Positions 18,738-29,136 of a DNA stretch of 34,398 nt are shown here, piece by piece. The stretch spans positions 1 to 34,398 of the forward strand of contig CAKOGP040000979.1 in the NCBI GenBank assembly GCA_933822405.4, given 5' to 3'. The DNA is from Cylindrotheca closterium (Eukaryota; Bacillariophyta; Bacillariophyceae; Bacillariales; Bacillariaceae). The notes under the pieces are model-generated. The model did no database searches. It saw nothing but the letters and a program-made list of their open reading frames with translations, and was not told where the DNA came from. A program made the position numbers and the translations under genes. The stretch's first letter is position 1; every line of letters begins with the position of its first letter.

Positions 18738-19725
18738 TTACAATGTCTTTGTTGTCGCTCCCCAGTTCCAACCCAAGGCTTCTTTGATTGTGTGCCAAGA
18801 GGCATCTCCCTTGGCCATTTTCGATTGTGACTGTGGCTCTTTTCGCCACTGATTGTCTGTGGGTCGATTCGGTCGGAAGACCTTGGATGGTCTTGGTCCA
18901 TTCCAACAAAATCGTCCACAAATACTTCCATCTTCTTCAATGGGCGCTGGTAAGTCAGTGGCTGGTGAGATTTTGGTATAGGTCTCACAATTTGGGTGTC
19001 CCTCACTTCAAAGTCAGTGATGGCTGCTGCCTTTCCCAAAGGATGCGGTGGCACTCGCTTGTTTTGTTGGAAGTCAACATTTGTCAAGTCGGCAACGGTT
19101 TCCGTCAAAGCACAGAACCATGGAGGACTTTCTGTCCAACCCATGGGAAGCACAAGTGGTAGTGCAACCAATTGTGGAAGTCCCTCAAAACGCGGTAAAA
19201 TGACCCCAAGCTTGAGTGCGCCGGTAGTTGACATTCGGATGCAGTAGAAACCATCCGACATGTCGTTCTTGTACATGTAAACTGGCCCATAGTCCGGGTT
19301 TGCCTTCATGAGTGCCTCGCGGATGCGTAGTGGGGCCGTGCCGAATTGCATAGCTCCCTCTGGGGCAAGTTTCATTGTGTCGTCATTGAGTCCCCAGAAC
19401 GAATAATCAACAATCATCCGCGGTCTTCTGGTATCTTGTGGTACGCAGCCAATTGGAGAAAGGCAAAGTCCTTACTTGTCCTTGATGGCGTCATATGGAA
19501 GTAGGATCCAAAATCCCTTCCTTCCAAAATCCAAAAACTCCTCCATCAGAAATTCTTTGAATTCGTTTGCTGATGAGTGACAGCCACGAGCGACTCACAT
19601 GTCAAGTTGGCTCTGGCTCCATGGCTCCGAATGAACCACCACAGGAGCCCCATTTTTCAGTACTCGGTGTAGCATTAGTATGGCAGGGTGCGGAAGCTTT
19701 TCAATGTCTGGTGCAGCAGCATCTG
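18734..19725 (-). pseudogene. reverse transcriptase of the DIRS-like element B
   Basis: From about 19725 the minus strand reads HPAILMLHRVLKNGAPVVV, EFLMEEFLDFGRKGFW, then TAA near 19472, LSPIGCVPQ, RRPRMIVDYSFWGLND, KNDMSDGFYCI, LPMGWTESPPWFCALTE and the catalytic box VFVDDFVG (F-V-D-D, a YxDD variant). The order matches RT fingers, palm Asp and the DD motif. Both palm Asp residues are present, but stops and a frame change after the VDD box (near 18880) separate it from the RNase H part. Element A at 8236-9003 has the homologous N-terminal half at roughly half identity by eye. Confidence 0.8.
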
Positions 19726-19956
19726 AACGGAATAAACGTGCAGTGACTTATTGCCAACCGTGTTTTAAATAAGTTTCATTAGCCAACGCAACCAGCTCAC
19801 CTATAGTATTAGCACTACCTCCAATTAAAGTAGATCGTAACGAAAGTGGGTCCGATTGAGATGGCCTGCAAGAATCCGATGATTCCCGGCCTCCATCTCA
19901 CTTATTCTTATTTACATAATCCTTCATTGCGGTTGCTTCCTCGTCAGTCAGCTTAC

Positions 19957-20056
19957 AGAGTCTTGTGGGCCACTTCTTTTCCACTGTATTTGGGGGCGCC
20001 TTGTCCGATGCTTGTCCATGGATGCGCGCTACCACTACCTCCGAAAGCGATTCCAC
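19957..20056 (-). repeat. 100-bp intragenic direct repeat, C-terminal copy
   Basis: This stretch, beginning GAGTCTTGTGGGCCACTTC on the plus strand, recurs at 20338-20437 with about five differences, 381 bases away. It codes the repeated 33-residue segment of the unrecognised ORF. The duplication keeps the frame. Confidence 0.85.
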
Positions 20057-20337
20057 GTTGATCGCGTTTGCATTTTTGTAGTGCTGGAAACGGACACTAT
20101 TAAACATGTTCAACCCCTTTTCAACGTCGCCGCGCGAAGAGAATTCCAATTCCACCAGGCTCTTGATTACTCGGGCTGAAACGATGAATTCCAGATTGAG
20201 GTTCAGTTTCTCGGCCTCATCATCCAGCAGGGACTGCACAATTCCAATTGATTCGTGCTTCTTACACTTTGCTAGCTCGTACCAGAGGGTTGGAAGCTGA
20301 GCTGAGGTCGTAGTACCAGCAACTCTCTTCAGATAGG

Positions 20338-20437
20338 AGAGTCTTGTGGGCCACTTCTTTTCCACTGTATTTGGCGGCGCCTTGTCCAATGCTTGTCCAT
20401 GGATGCCCGCTACCACTACCTTTGAAAGCGATTCCAC
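20338..20437 (-). repeat. 100-bp intragenic direct repeat, internal copy
   Basis: Partner of 19957-20056. The few differences are mostly single substitutions (for example GGGGGCGCC against GGCGGCGCC), which suggests duplication some time before the present decay. Confidence 0.85.
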
Positions 20438-21436
20438 GGAGGTCTTTGTCGTCTTATTACTCTCCTCAACGGCTGCCAAGGTCTTAGTGAGCAGTTCGTA
20501 GGTCTTGTCGGGGGAATCTCCAATTGAGTCCTCCGAGTCCAATCCGGCGAAATCCAAATTGATTACTCCGGAAACCCAACGTCGGGCAGATGTCGCAGTG
20601 AGAACAGCAGGTTCTCCGACGTTCTTCGAAAGCTGATCTCTCCCAATGACCGTGTTTGTCACGCGCCAATGGTCCACGAAGTGCCGGAACTTTTCATGCA
20701 CTTCCGAAATTTTTTCAGGCTCCTCGCTGTTGGCGAGAATCTTGATTCTGTCAATCACCAATCGCAAGACTTCGCGTGCCGACGATCCGTCCCAAGCGCT
20801 ATCCAAGAACTCCTTGGGAATGGGCATTTGCTTGCGTGTAACCAGTAGGTCGTATGCCGTCTCAGGATCTTTGTCAGTGATATCCTCCATCACAAACAGC
20901 TTGAAGTGATCCTGCTCGAGCGCCTTGTTTATCAACCACGCCTCCAACTTTGGAACCTTAACCGGATCGGTTTTTGAGAAGGCCTTTGCCTGCCAAGAGA
21001 ATGCCAGTGGGTAGCTCCGGTTCTCCAGAACGTCATGGTCCAGCACGTACAACTTATCGAAATGCTGCTCTTTCTTTTTTCCAACCGTTGTGTACCTAAT
21101 CATTGGAAGATGCCAAAAATTAAAGTTGTTCACCTGTTCCTTGGGCCATCCCGTGTACCAGGCGGGGGGCGCCTTCTTGTACACCCTTTTCGACAAGGCT
21201 GTTTAGATCTTGCAACTGAAGGTCTTTGGTGGGATCAAAGGCATCAAGGACCGCCTTGGAATCATGGTTTGGGTAGCTCGCCTGGGTGGTGAGATAGTGG
21301 TAGCTCTTTTTGCGCACGGTGAAGTCCGTAATGGTCATGATGATGGGTGTTACAGGTAGAACAACCGTGTGCTTCACTAATCTTAATAACTATCTATTCC
21401 TAGACTTCAAATTCACTCTGTCAAATACAGAGCAGT

Positions 21437-21597
21437 CTTTTCAAAAGGAATGAGCTGCAACTGAGCTGCAGCTCATTCACCAACTTCTTTCACAACCTCT
21501 TTGGTACTTAGCTTTCCACTGTCCTGCTACTGTACCTTCTTTGCATACGTACTTGGGCGTTCGGATCAGTCCGTCCTTCGCTAGCCAACACCTGCAG
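21437..21597 (-). repeat. 161-bp direct repeat, 5' copy
   Basis: Partner of 16499-16659, same orientation. At 21598 it meets Copia integrase sequence directly (TTTTCCTGAGGAAAG, alignable to the third Copia fragment near 15450), so its outer edge is sharply defined. Confidence 0.9.
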
Positions 21598-22538
21598 TTT
21601 TCCTGAGGAAAGACATTCAATAGCTCGGCGGCTCGACGTCCAAGACATTCAGTGATCACCTTTGGGACCACTTTGTAGGGTAAACGTGCAAGAGCTACTC
21701 TGACTCTCTCTTTCAGCGTTCGATTGTTTCACTCAGCTGTAGGCTCGTGGTCTCCAGCTGCAGTCGGGTCAATAGTAACACCCATATCATCTAGCATATC
21801 ATCCGTCAGAGAGATGAAAGCCCGATCACACTTGATCGTCTTGACATGAAAGCCTGCCTTGTTGTAGCGGCGGAATATCTTATCCAATGCGTCAAATACA
21901 GGGTCAGTCTTGAGGTTCTGTATGGGAATACATGAGCGATAACGCACAGTGGTATCAATGCAGGTGAGAAACTTAGCATCTCCGATCTCCATGGGATCAA
22001 TACAGACGGCAATTGTGCGATTGTGCTGGTACAATTCCTCTGGTGGACTGAAGAAGTCATTGTGTGTCTTCTCCAGAGTTGGTCTTGTCGACTTGCCTTT
22101 CAATGTAGATGCGTCAGGTCCAAAGATTGCTTTGGCATGGTTGATTGCTTCATCAGTGATAGGACAGTCCTTGATGAGACCAGATCGGATTGCATACTTC
22201 AGACTTTGGTGCTTGGAGTATTGAGGAGTATGTGCATCGCACTTCTCGCTTCCATCGCAGCCTTGACTTGTCTTGGAGTGAATCCTTCCTTGTTCTTTCG
22301 AACCGTTGCCATCTTCGCAGAAATGGGGTTGTTTATTTACTTTGCTTAACTGGCAACAATACATCGCACTTGTCTCTTTGGCACCTGCTTTGACATTCGC
22401 TCCAAGTTGCTCCAACACATATACACCCCTACAATTCACAAATCGCATCTGTCTGTCTCCATCGCAATGCACAACAAAGGCATTGTCAAAATCAGTATCC
22501 ATGGTAATGCGGTATCCCGCAGCATTCATCTCGCGCAT
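21598..22538 (-). pseudogene. Copia integrase (copy 2) with nonsense mutation
   Basis: After the protease tail, a pre-integrase zinc-binding-like region is partly out of frame (alternative frame ATVRKNKEGFTPRQVKAAM near 22300), then SLKYAIRSGLIKDCPITDEA and ALKGKS-type text follow. The catalytic core has CIDTTVRYRSC with the first Asp, HVKTIKCDRAF with the second, and TAE followed by TGA at 21729-21731, next to the third catalytic Glu region (NNRTLKERVRVALARL). The third Copia fragment has CGA (Arg) at that place, so the stop arose by a C-to-T change. The frame then runs on to 21598. The enzyme would insert element cDNA; it is broken here. Confidence 0.78.
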
Positions 22539-22786
22539 AGCAAGTACATTGGCAATTCCGTCTTCATCATAATAGACTGGAGGCGGAAATCTTCCTAGAA
22601 ACCCTTCTTCATCGAGAACTCTGCTAAAATGTTAGTGTGCATATCGAGCTCTTTCTCAGCTTGACGTAGTCCATGCATGAGTTCACCATTACAAATGGTG
22701 GTGTTGGTGCAACTACTGTCCATGATGACGTGATCAAGCAAACCAAACGGATCTCTTTCGATTATGCGGCTTTGAATAAACTGCAT
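22539..22786 (-). pseudogene. Copia retropepsin (copy 2), active-site Gly changed
   Basis: The frame follows the gag TGA at 22790-22792 in phase. The active-site motif reads VIMDSSCTNTT; the Gly of Asp-Ser-Gly in copy 1 has become Ser through a single G-to-A change (codon 22712-22714). A frame change near 22627 (HTNILAEFSMKKGF) separates it from the part with the FVVHCDGDRQMRF segment. Asp-Thr/Ser-Gly is nearly invariant in retropepsins, so this copy is probably inactive even apart from the frameshift. Confidence 0.7.
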
Positions 22787-22789
22787 ACC

Positions 22790-23753
22790 TCAATCTGCTT
22801 CAGTAGCAAGATCTGGCAAGTCTTCACTTTTACTAGCATTTTTCCAGTCCGCTTGAAGTTCGACGTTAGTCGTTCCAGTAGGACATGGAATAAGGTAGAC
22901 ATCATTGCCATTCTCATCCTTTCCCTTGATAGCATTGTGAAAGACATTTGACGCATCATAATAGCCAGTCTTCACAACCTGCGGAGTTCGAGCTTGAGTT
23001 GCATCGAATCCTTGGCGCACTTGAGCACCACTGAAGCCTTGTTGGCTGAGTTGCATTCCACTGAACGCAATTTCACCGTTAGCATTCATAGAGTAAGGGA
23101 CAGTCACAGTGCCGCCACCTTGAGTTGGTATCTGCATGAGCTGCATTCCCAAAGGAACTTGCATCATCTGATTACCTGTAGGTAGTAGCAGCAAGTCGCA
23201 AAGGCGTGTTAACACTTCCCGCAACACTCGATGTTGCACCAGTGATAGCACTTGTCGCTGGAGAAGCCTGTAGCTGGGACAGTTGTAGCTGGGACAATGG
23301 CTCCAATCTGATTAAGATTGAGCTTCTTCCCATAATCAACATAGTGTTTCGGATGCTTCCATTGAATCTCTGGTAGCAGTCTGTTTGGGCATTTTGGAGA
23401 CATATGGTCCTCTTTGCCACATACATAACATGCTGCCTTCTTCTTATCGTCCTTTGGTTTACCTTTACCTTTACCTTTACCTTTATTTGGCTGGTATTTT
23501 CCTTGGTAAAGGTTCACTCCCGGATTCTTGATCACATCCATGTGAATATTCAACATATCTTGTGCTTTGCTGACCGTCTTTGGATGATAATCCACTTCCC
23601 TGCAGTAGATCCTCTGAAGATCCAGCATCAGAGGAGCTTTTCTTGTTCGATCACAGTTGCACAGGAATCCTGTTGCAAGAACGGCTTCAAAGCAAAGATA
23701 TCATCCTTGAACTTGTCTTTAGCAGTAGTATTGGTGCTAGCATTAGCAGCATA
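22790..23753 (-). pseudogene. Copia gag, C-terminal part (copy 2)
   Basis: It contains MLDLQRIYCREVDYHPKTV, a short (GK)n tract, one CCHC knuckle CYVCGKEDHMSPKC, and after a frame change the Gln/Met-rich tail ending DLPDLATEAD at TGA 22790-22792. Compared with copy 1 it lacks the second knuckle and has about half the Lys-Gly pairs. It is interrupted at 23753 by the pogo-like transposon; the rest continues at 26671. Confidence 0.75.
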
Positions 23754-26670
23754 CCAGTGCAAAATGTGTTATCCCCATCAGATCCTTCCTCTGCTTCTGC
23801 TGCGATGCTGGCTCTTTCTGCAAAGACCATATTTACATACATCTCATCTTTGCCTTGATCAAGAAGATATTGTTTGAGTGTTAGGATCGGTCGACCAGCC
23901 CATTCTTCCATCAATGCAATCTGTAGATCCTTCCGCTTTGGGATCTTGTCTGCCTTCGTCTTCCGAACGCTGAACCATATGGCAAGTTGACTCACAGTGA
24001 TTGGTTTGGTGTTGAGCTTTTGCCGATCGTGTTCGAGCTTTTCATACTTTTGCATGCGACTGTGGAAAGCATCAATGGATTTCCGAATTGGGTTCAGCGA
24101 TCCCTCCATCTTCTTGGCCTCCATCTCTCTGCGAGCTGCCAGCACGTTTTCTCCCAGATGGACTTGGCCGCTCTTGAAGATGCTTTAAAGAACCCTTCAT
24201 GGGCGTTGCCTCGTAGAGCAACCTTTCTCTTGCGCTCTTGCAGAGCCGCTTGGGCGCCAGCATTTTTGCGCATATATTGAACAAGATCAATCATGATTTC
24301 GCTATTGCCAACATTCATGTTGAGGAGCGCTAAGGGTCCAATGTTGTCAGCAGTAGCATTACAATCAACCAATTCGGGAGTTCCTGCTGTTCGGGGAGTT
24401 GGTGGAGTTCCAGAATCGTCCAATGCTGCAGTGGATCGTTCGGGAGTGTTGACATGAGCCACCCGTGTGTTCAAGATATCTGTGTCTTTCAACAGTCTCA
24501 TGTCAAGATGGTACCATCCTCTTGCGATGATGGCATGGAGATTTTGTTCTTTCCGAGCGAAGGACACAGTCCACGCTTTGTGGATCAAAGGTATGATATC
24601 CGATCGCTTGATGTCGATACTTGGATGCATCATTCTAATCTTGTGCATTACCAATCTCTTTTTCTCCCTTGTCATGGCCATCTTGAAGGATCCATTCTGC
24701 TGTACAGAATCGCCAACCTGCCATTTTGCGGTTCCGTTTGGCAAGCCAATGCAGCCGATCCAAAGTGGATTCTGGAACTCGTCCTTACTGTTGATGTATT
24801 CAAGGAAGGGAACTTGAAGGCGGCTGTCATGGCCATCAAAGAGACACATTGGTGTTGGTCCGTGCAGGGTTCGTGGGTAGACCCCAAGTTTGTCCAATGT
24901 CTCCAACGCTTTCTTGAGAATCTCGGAAGTCATTGATCCCTTTGGAGACACCGCAACCATACCAGGCACTTCCTTTCCTCTGAAGACACATACTGGAAGT
25001 CCTGGAAGCGCCTTTCCAGGACCATAGTTCTCTTCTATTGTCTTGGTCCCGTCATATATTGCTTCAGATTGGTGATCAAATCCGGTGTAATCTTCAAAAG
25101 CCAACTCTTTGCCAGCAATGATAACAATGCACATCACTGGATCCCCACTTGCAGCAGTCAGACCCATCACAGTGAAGCGACCACTGGCCTTTGTACTCAG
25201 CAGTTCCACCTTTTGACCATCCGCACTTTTGATGTATGTCTCGCCGCCGATGTGCCCATCTTGGTCTTGGGCAGTATCAGTTCCGACTTCGTCTCCAAAC
25301 AACAAATACTCTGGATGTATGAGCTTAATGGTGCACTTGTGGCCAGCTGCCTTATCCTCAGAATCAACAATCTGCCCCTCTTTGCCAACCCAATAGTGTT
25401 CACTTTCTGGTAAGCGCACTGCAATTCCAGCTCGCAGCATTTGCTCGTACACTAACTCGTACATTTGTTGGACGTTCTCATATGTTGTCCAGTCCTTCCT
25501 TGCTCTGTCCTGCTTGCTTCCTCTCCCAGTGTTCAAGATATCTCTATGTCTATTCATGAAACCTTTGAACCATCTCTTGCCGAGCAACTCTGTTGGTTGA
25601 ACTTTGATCTTGCTATGAAAGTCTTTCAACTTGTCTTCTAGTTCGGATCCTTTTACAAGAGAATTGGCCAAAGCAATGGTTGTCCAGCTTGCTGCCTGTA
25701 TAGTGCAATGTTCAGGATGTATGGCTCAAAGGCAGCTACTGGCGAAACGGGCCCTCGTTTGGTTGCAATTTTGTTTCCCCGCACTCGACTCTGGATCGTG
25801 GTCTTTGGAATCAAGAAATCGGTTCCGCCAAGTTCCAGCTCTTCCATTACAGCATCATGTATATTTCCATAAGCACCTTTAGTCAGCCGCTTTGGCTTAG
25901 CAGCAGCCATAGCATTTGCATAGCGCTCTGTAAGCACAATCTTTGCCAAATCTTTTTTCTTTGTCACATCCTTGTTGGCTTGTTTGGTTGATCCCTTTGG
26001 GCGGCCCACTTTCTTCTTGCGCTCCTCCTCCTGTTGCTGTGCCACTGTAACAGCTTTCACTTTTTGTTGCTTAAGGATTCTTGTCTTCTTACCTGTCACC
26101 ATGTCCCTTGTCAACCACGGATAGAGTTTCTGCTTTTGTTTAAACAAAGCTCCGTATTCACCATAATGATCCTTAAAAGAAAGCGCTCTGGCTTGGAGAT
26201 CAATGAGCGTCCTGGCCATTTCTTCAACAATCGGTCTTCTGATCCGCTTGGTCTCTACATCTGACCCCTCTGGAGCTACTTGCGTAAGCCTCTTGCTTGA
26301 CTTCCCCATTGTTTCTTTCTGTTTTATTGGTGGGAGATTTGAAGAAGAATGGGCTAAATCAGTGTCTTTTTTATGGTACTATTCTACGTATGCTACGTGA
26401 TGAGCGAAATTGAAAGACTACGCCGTTTTCTGGCGCGGCCTCAGAGCGCCCAAATAAAAAATATGCAATTTTTTATCTACAGACCGTTCTACCAGAACTC
26501 AATGGGGAAACTAGCCAATCAGCATGTAGACTCATTAAATAACAAGCTTCCTGCTGATCTGCTTGGATTTTTATGGAACCTTGTCCTTCAAGCTCGGCAA
26601 CTTCGAAGGGGTGATTACGCGGTTTTTGCGAACGACAATTGCTAACAAACAACAACACGTTTTGCACTGG
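23754..26670 (-). mobile_element. pogo-like (Tc1/mariner superfamily) transposon, 2917 bp, complete ends
   Basis: The ends are CCAGTGCAAAATGTGTT and the reverse complement of CCAGTGCAAAACGTGTT, 17 bp with one mismatch. They are flanked by TA on both sides (23752-23753 and 26671-26672). Copy 1 of the same Copia gives the empty site: it reads GCAGCATACGCTTTT without the insert. Inside is a pogo/CENP-B-type transposase on the minus strand. The element is structurally whole, but its transposase has two frameshifts. Bases 26310-26650 upstream of the transposase are AT-rich with no gene and likely hold its promoter. Confidence 0.93.
23775..26309 (-). pseudogene. pogo/CENP-B-type DDE transposase, two frameshifts
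   Basis: It starts MGKSSKRLTQVAPEG. The N-terminal 215 residues are basic, with an AT-hook-like VGRPKGSTK near residue 100 and a helix-turn-helix-like part before PYILNIALYRQQAG. A one-base frameshift near 25690 leads into a 525-residue frame: LANSLVKGSELEDKLKDF, KRWFKGFMNRH (second DNA-binding half), then the DDE core FGDEVGTDT (first Asp), MCLFDGHDSR (second Asp) and IGLPNGTAKWQVGDSVQQNG (third Asp region). A second shift near 24140 leads to a C-terminal tail (VLAARREMEAKKMEG to AEEGSDGDN) that runs into the left TIR. All three acidic residues seem present, so decay is recent. The enzyme cuts at the TIRs and inserts at TA. Confidence 0.82.
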
Positions 26671-27387
26671 TACGCTTTCGTCTTGACTGCAAAATTTCGG
26701 AACCAGCCAATGCCATATAGATCTTGCAGGACTTCAGCCTGTCTCAAGAATCGTTCCTTGAAATGCATCAAGTTCTCGGTTGTTCCCTGCTTCATAGCAA
26801 AGAACTTTTGGTTGGCTTCCCAGAAATCCAAGAAGCCATACTCAGCATCAGCACTCTTCTTCATGAATCGTTTAATAGGTTTCAAGAGTTTGATTGGATC
26901 TTCAAGAGTAGTCGTGAAACCGGCTTCACCTTGAACCTTGATATCCATTGCTTTGGTAACAAACTTAAGCATGATGTTTGACTTCACAGTTCTCTTGTTT
27001 GTTTCAAAGTGGGCTGATCTTTGCATGTTCTCGTTGAGCTTTGCAGAATAGAGAATCTTGTTTTGAGCCATCTCTGTTTCTCTTGCAACAGCTTCAGTTT
27101 GAGTTCTTCAGTTTGAGTTGGAGCATTCAATGTTGGTGCCATTGCATTGAAGTTGATTGACTTTCCATCTCAAATTGATTTCACCATGTCTTCGGAACAT
27201 TTCATTCCAGAAGCTTAGATGTAGTCAATAACTGTTTCTTTGGCATCTTTGTACGACGATCTTGCCTTTCCATCATTTTCATCTTTCGTTGAAAATAGAT
27301 GTTTCACAACTGTTGAACTTGAATTGCTCTTGACTTTCTGAGGAGTCATACGCCCTCTTCCTCCACCAGATGAAGAACGTCCCATAG
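26671..27387 (-). pseudogene. Copia gag, N-terminal part (copy 2)
   Basis: The frame holds MGRSSSGGGRGRMTPQKVKS at the right end, a TAA at 27215-27217 (copy 1 has CAA), the TGA at 27170-27172 shared with copy 1, and then EMAQNKILYSAKLNENMQ to FRNFAVKTKAY, where the transposon inserted. A small duplication (GTTTGAGTTCTTCAGTTTGAG) near 27098-27118 is absent from copy 1. Bases 26831-27387 are also the left end of the 4206-bp tandem unit and recur at 31037-31593. Confidence 0.75.
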
Positions 27388-27889
27388 TGGGAATTCAATT
27401 GCTGTTGAAATATTCGGCTGTAAAGGTCAAGTACTGTGAAGCAGTGAGTCAACAACAAGTTTGAACCATGTGAGGCATCTGTATCATGATCAGAAGTTGC
27501 TCCATCTTCGTCAACCAACTCTTCATCATCAAGTATGTCAAGATTGGGAAATATTGGCATGCTGTCATGTAGTTCAACAAACTCGAGAGGATGCTGCTCT
27601 ACCACCTGCTCCACCACTCCTTGATCAGTATTTCTTTCATCTTCATCATGAGAAAGTTGAGCTACCTCGGCTTCAGCTTCCGGTTGTCGAGTATTGGCGT
27701 ATATAAGGAGTTCATGAAGGCAGTAAGATTGGTTTGATTTGTATCTTTTTTTCTTTCTGTATGCACTCTTTTCGTTCCTTTTGAGATGTTCCCCTTATGT
27801 GCATCATCAAGGGTTGGCCTCTGTGAACGTGCATGTCCTTTCATGGCGTACGTGGCTGTCGCTGCTGTTGCCTCATCAAGTTCACTCAT
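27388..27889 (-). pseudogene. unrecognised ORF, frameshifted and truncated (unit 1)
   Basis: The minus-strand ATG at 27889 begins MSELDEATAATATYAMKGHA, then a basic stretch (KGNISKGTKRVHTERKKDTN) and TNLTAFMNS. A frameshift near 27700 leads to an acidic stretch (VAQLSHDEDERNTDQGVVEQ, LDILDDEELVDEDG). The 3' end is fused to Copia gag at 27387. A basic part followed by an acidic part might suit a DNA-binding or transposon protein, but I do not recognise it. The Harbinger element lies only 22 bases upstream of the ATG. Confidence 0.4.
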
Positions 27890-28166
27890 GCATTTTGGGG
27901 ATGTGTTGTAAGGCCCATTCCAAATGACCAAAATTCGATGTATGAGATTCGACGTATTTTGTCTGCTCTTCAACCGTTTTATACGTCGATTCAGAAACCT
28001 ATACATCGAATTAATTGCGGGCAAATTGCGAGGTAATTAATTTATTGTATATTCGACGTATAGCCAATCAAAACTCAGAACGCCCCTATCCGAATTTCTC
28101 AAGATTCGAAGATTTCTTGTCGTCATTTGTCAATCATTCATCACCGTTCATAATTGAATCGCAGCA

Positions 28167-29053
28167 ATGAATAATGATAGTAGAACCCCTCTCGATGGAA
28201 GGCAGCTTCTACTTTTGCTTTTTTCTGTCTGCATCTTAGAAAGTGTGCAATCCCTGAGCAGGGAAAACAGGGAAAGTCTACTTCAGACTCATATTTCGGA
28301 ACAACATCGCATGAACAGATCCCTCCCAATCTACCTCCTACGGCCCACTTTTGACCAGTTCACAGCTACAATTTCTGCATCCCACTTCCGAAAGATGTTT
28401 CGCATGACCCAGAGTATGTTTGCCACACTATGTGCAACGATTTGCAATGAAATTGGACCAGAAGTGTTTCGTTCCGAGTCATTTCTTTCTCAGCGTCGCG
28501 AACGAATTTATGGGAGTCAGGAGCCAAGAGAACAAGCAGTTGCTCCTGTTTCAGGGGAAATACGAGTTGCAATTGGTCTGAAGATATGAAGGATGCTTTC
28601 AACTTTTATCTATCGTCATGTCGGATCTACATCGAATGTGCCTTTGGAGAGTTGGTGATGAGGTGGGGGATTCTATGGAGGACCCTTCACTTTCGCCTCA
28701 AAAAGTGCATGGAGATTATCAGAGTGTGTATGCTTCTGCACAACTTTATACTAGATCATCAGGAAGAGTCCGAGCGGTATAACATGTCCGAAGTTCAGAA
28801 TTTCGACATTGAAATGGACCAACTGCAGCAAAACATCACACAAGCAACAGGAGAAATACCTCTGCCCACAGTCAGTGACAACAATGAGCCAAAACCCTCT
28901 GGCCGGCGAACAAAGGAGGAGGTGAATGAAAAAGCACTCGGCGAGAATATTCGTTTCAACTTGGCTTACAAGCTGGCGTCTGCTGGTTTGAGTCGGCCAA
29001 TGGTAACTGGCATGCATACCAACAAGCATGGTCACGTCTATATGACGGAGTAG
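28167..29053 (+). pseudogene. PIF/Harbinger DDE transposase with deleted catalytic core (unit 1)
   Basis: An N-terminal part of 140 residues (MNNDSRTPLDGRQ, FRKMFRMTQSMFATLCATI, SGEIRVAIGLKI) is followed, in another frame from 28586, by the C-terminal part AFNFYLSSCRIYIECAFGEL, GILWRTLHFRLKK, CMLLHNFILDHQEE. In the family about 150-200 residues with the first two catalytic Asp lie between these parts; here they are joined directly near 28588. The last acidic residue (the Glu of IYIECAFG) remains. The tail after HNFILD is intact and ends at 29051-29053. The product cannot transpose but might bind DNA. Confidence 0.82.
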
Positions 29054-29136
29054 AAGCGTTGATTAACTAAAACCTAACCTAATTGACTATTACTTAACCT
29101 ACTTAAAATAATTCCAAATACTAATCATCCCAAACA

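Larger units (their letters stand above)
19898..21377 (-). pseudogene. unrecognised ORF upstream of the DIRS-like RT, one frameshift
   Basis: The protein starts MTITDFTVRKKSYHY (Met near 21338; an earlier Met lies at 21377), and after about 55 residues the frame shifts near 21190 into a 432-residue open frame ending at 19898. It is mostly charged and helical in appearance, with no zinc knuckle, membrane segment or catalytic motif that I recognise. A segment of about 33 residues (VESLSKVVVAGIHGQALDKA and following) occurs twice, the second time at the C-terminus. Its position between the 5' direct repeat and the RT suggests the gag-like ORF1 of element B, but it does not resemble the gag of element A. 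It could instead be a captured host gene. Confidence 0.5.
16499..21597 (-). mobile_element. DIRS-like retrotransposon B bounded by 161-bp direct repeats
   Basis: Minus-strand order: direct repeat (21597-21437), an unrecognised ORF (21377-19898), reverse transcriptase (19725-18734), RNase H (18737-18030), tyrosine recombinase (18029-16846), a 186-bp tail, and a second direct repeat (16659-16499). RT plus RNase H plus tyrosine recombinase defines a DIRS-type element. The two repeats differ at only four of 161 positions. The sequence outside each repeat switches at once to unrelated Copia sequence, so they mark the element ends. The arrangement recalls the A repeats of PAT/Ngaro-type elements, but the matching B repeats were not found. 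Total length 5099 bp. All ORFs are broken. Confidence 0.7.
21598..27387 (-). mobile_element. Ty1/Copia element, copy 2 (interrupted by a pogo-like transposon)
   Basis: Minus-strand order from 27387: gag N-terminus (27387-26671), inserted transposon (26670-23754), rest of gag (23753-22790), retropepsin (22786 down), GAG-pre-integrase and integrase (to 21598). It is closely similar to copy 1 at 12200-14857 but keeps the integrase that copy 1 lost, while RT and RNase H are missing. It has no LTR: on the right it ends at 27387, just before gag, against other sequence; on the left it is cut by element B. Confidence 0.8.
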
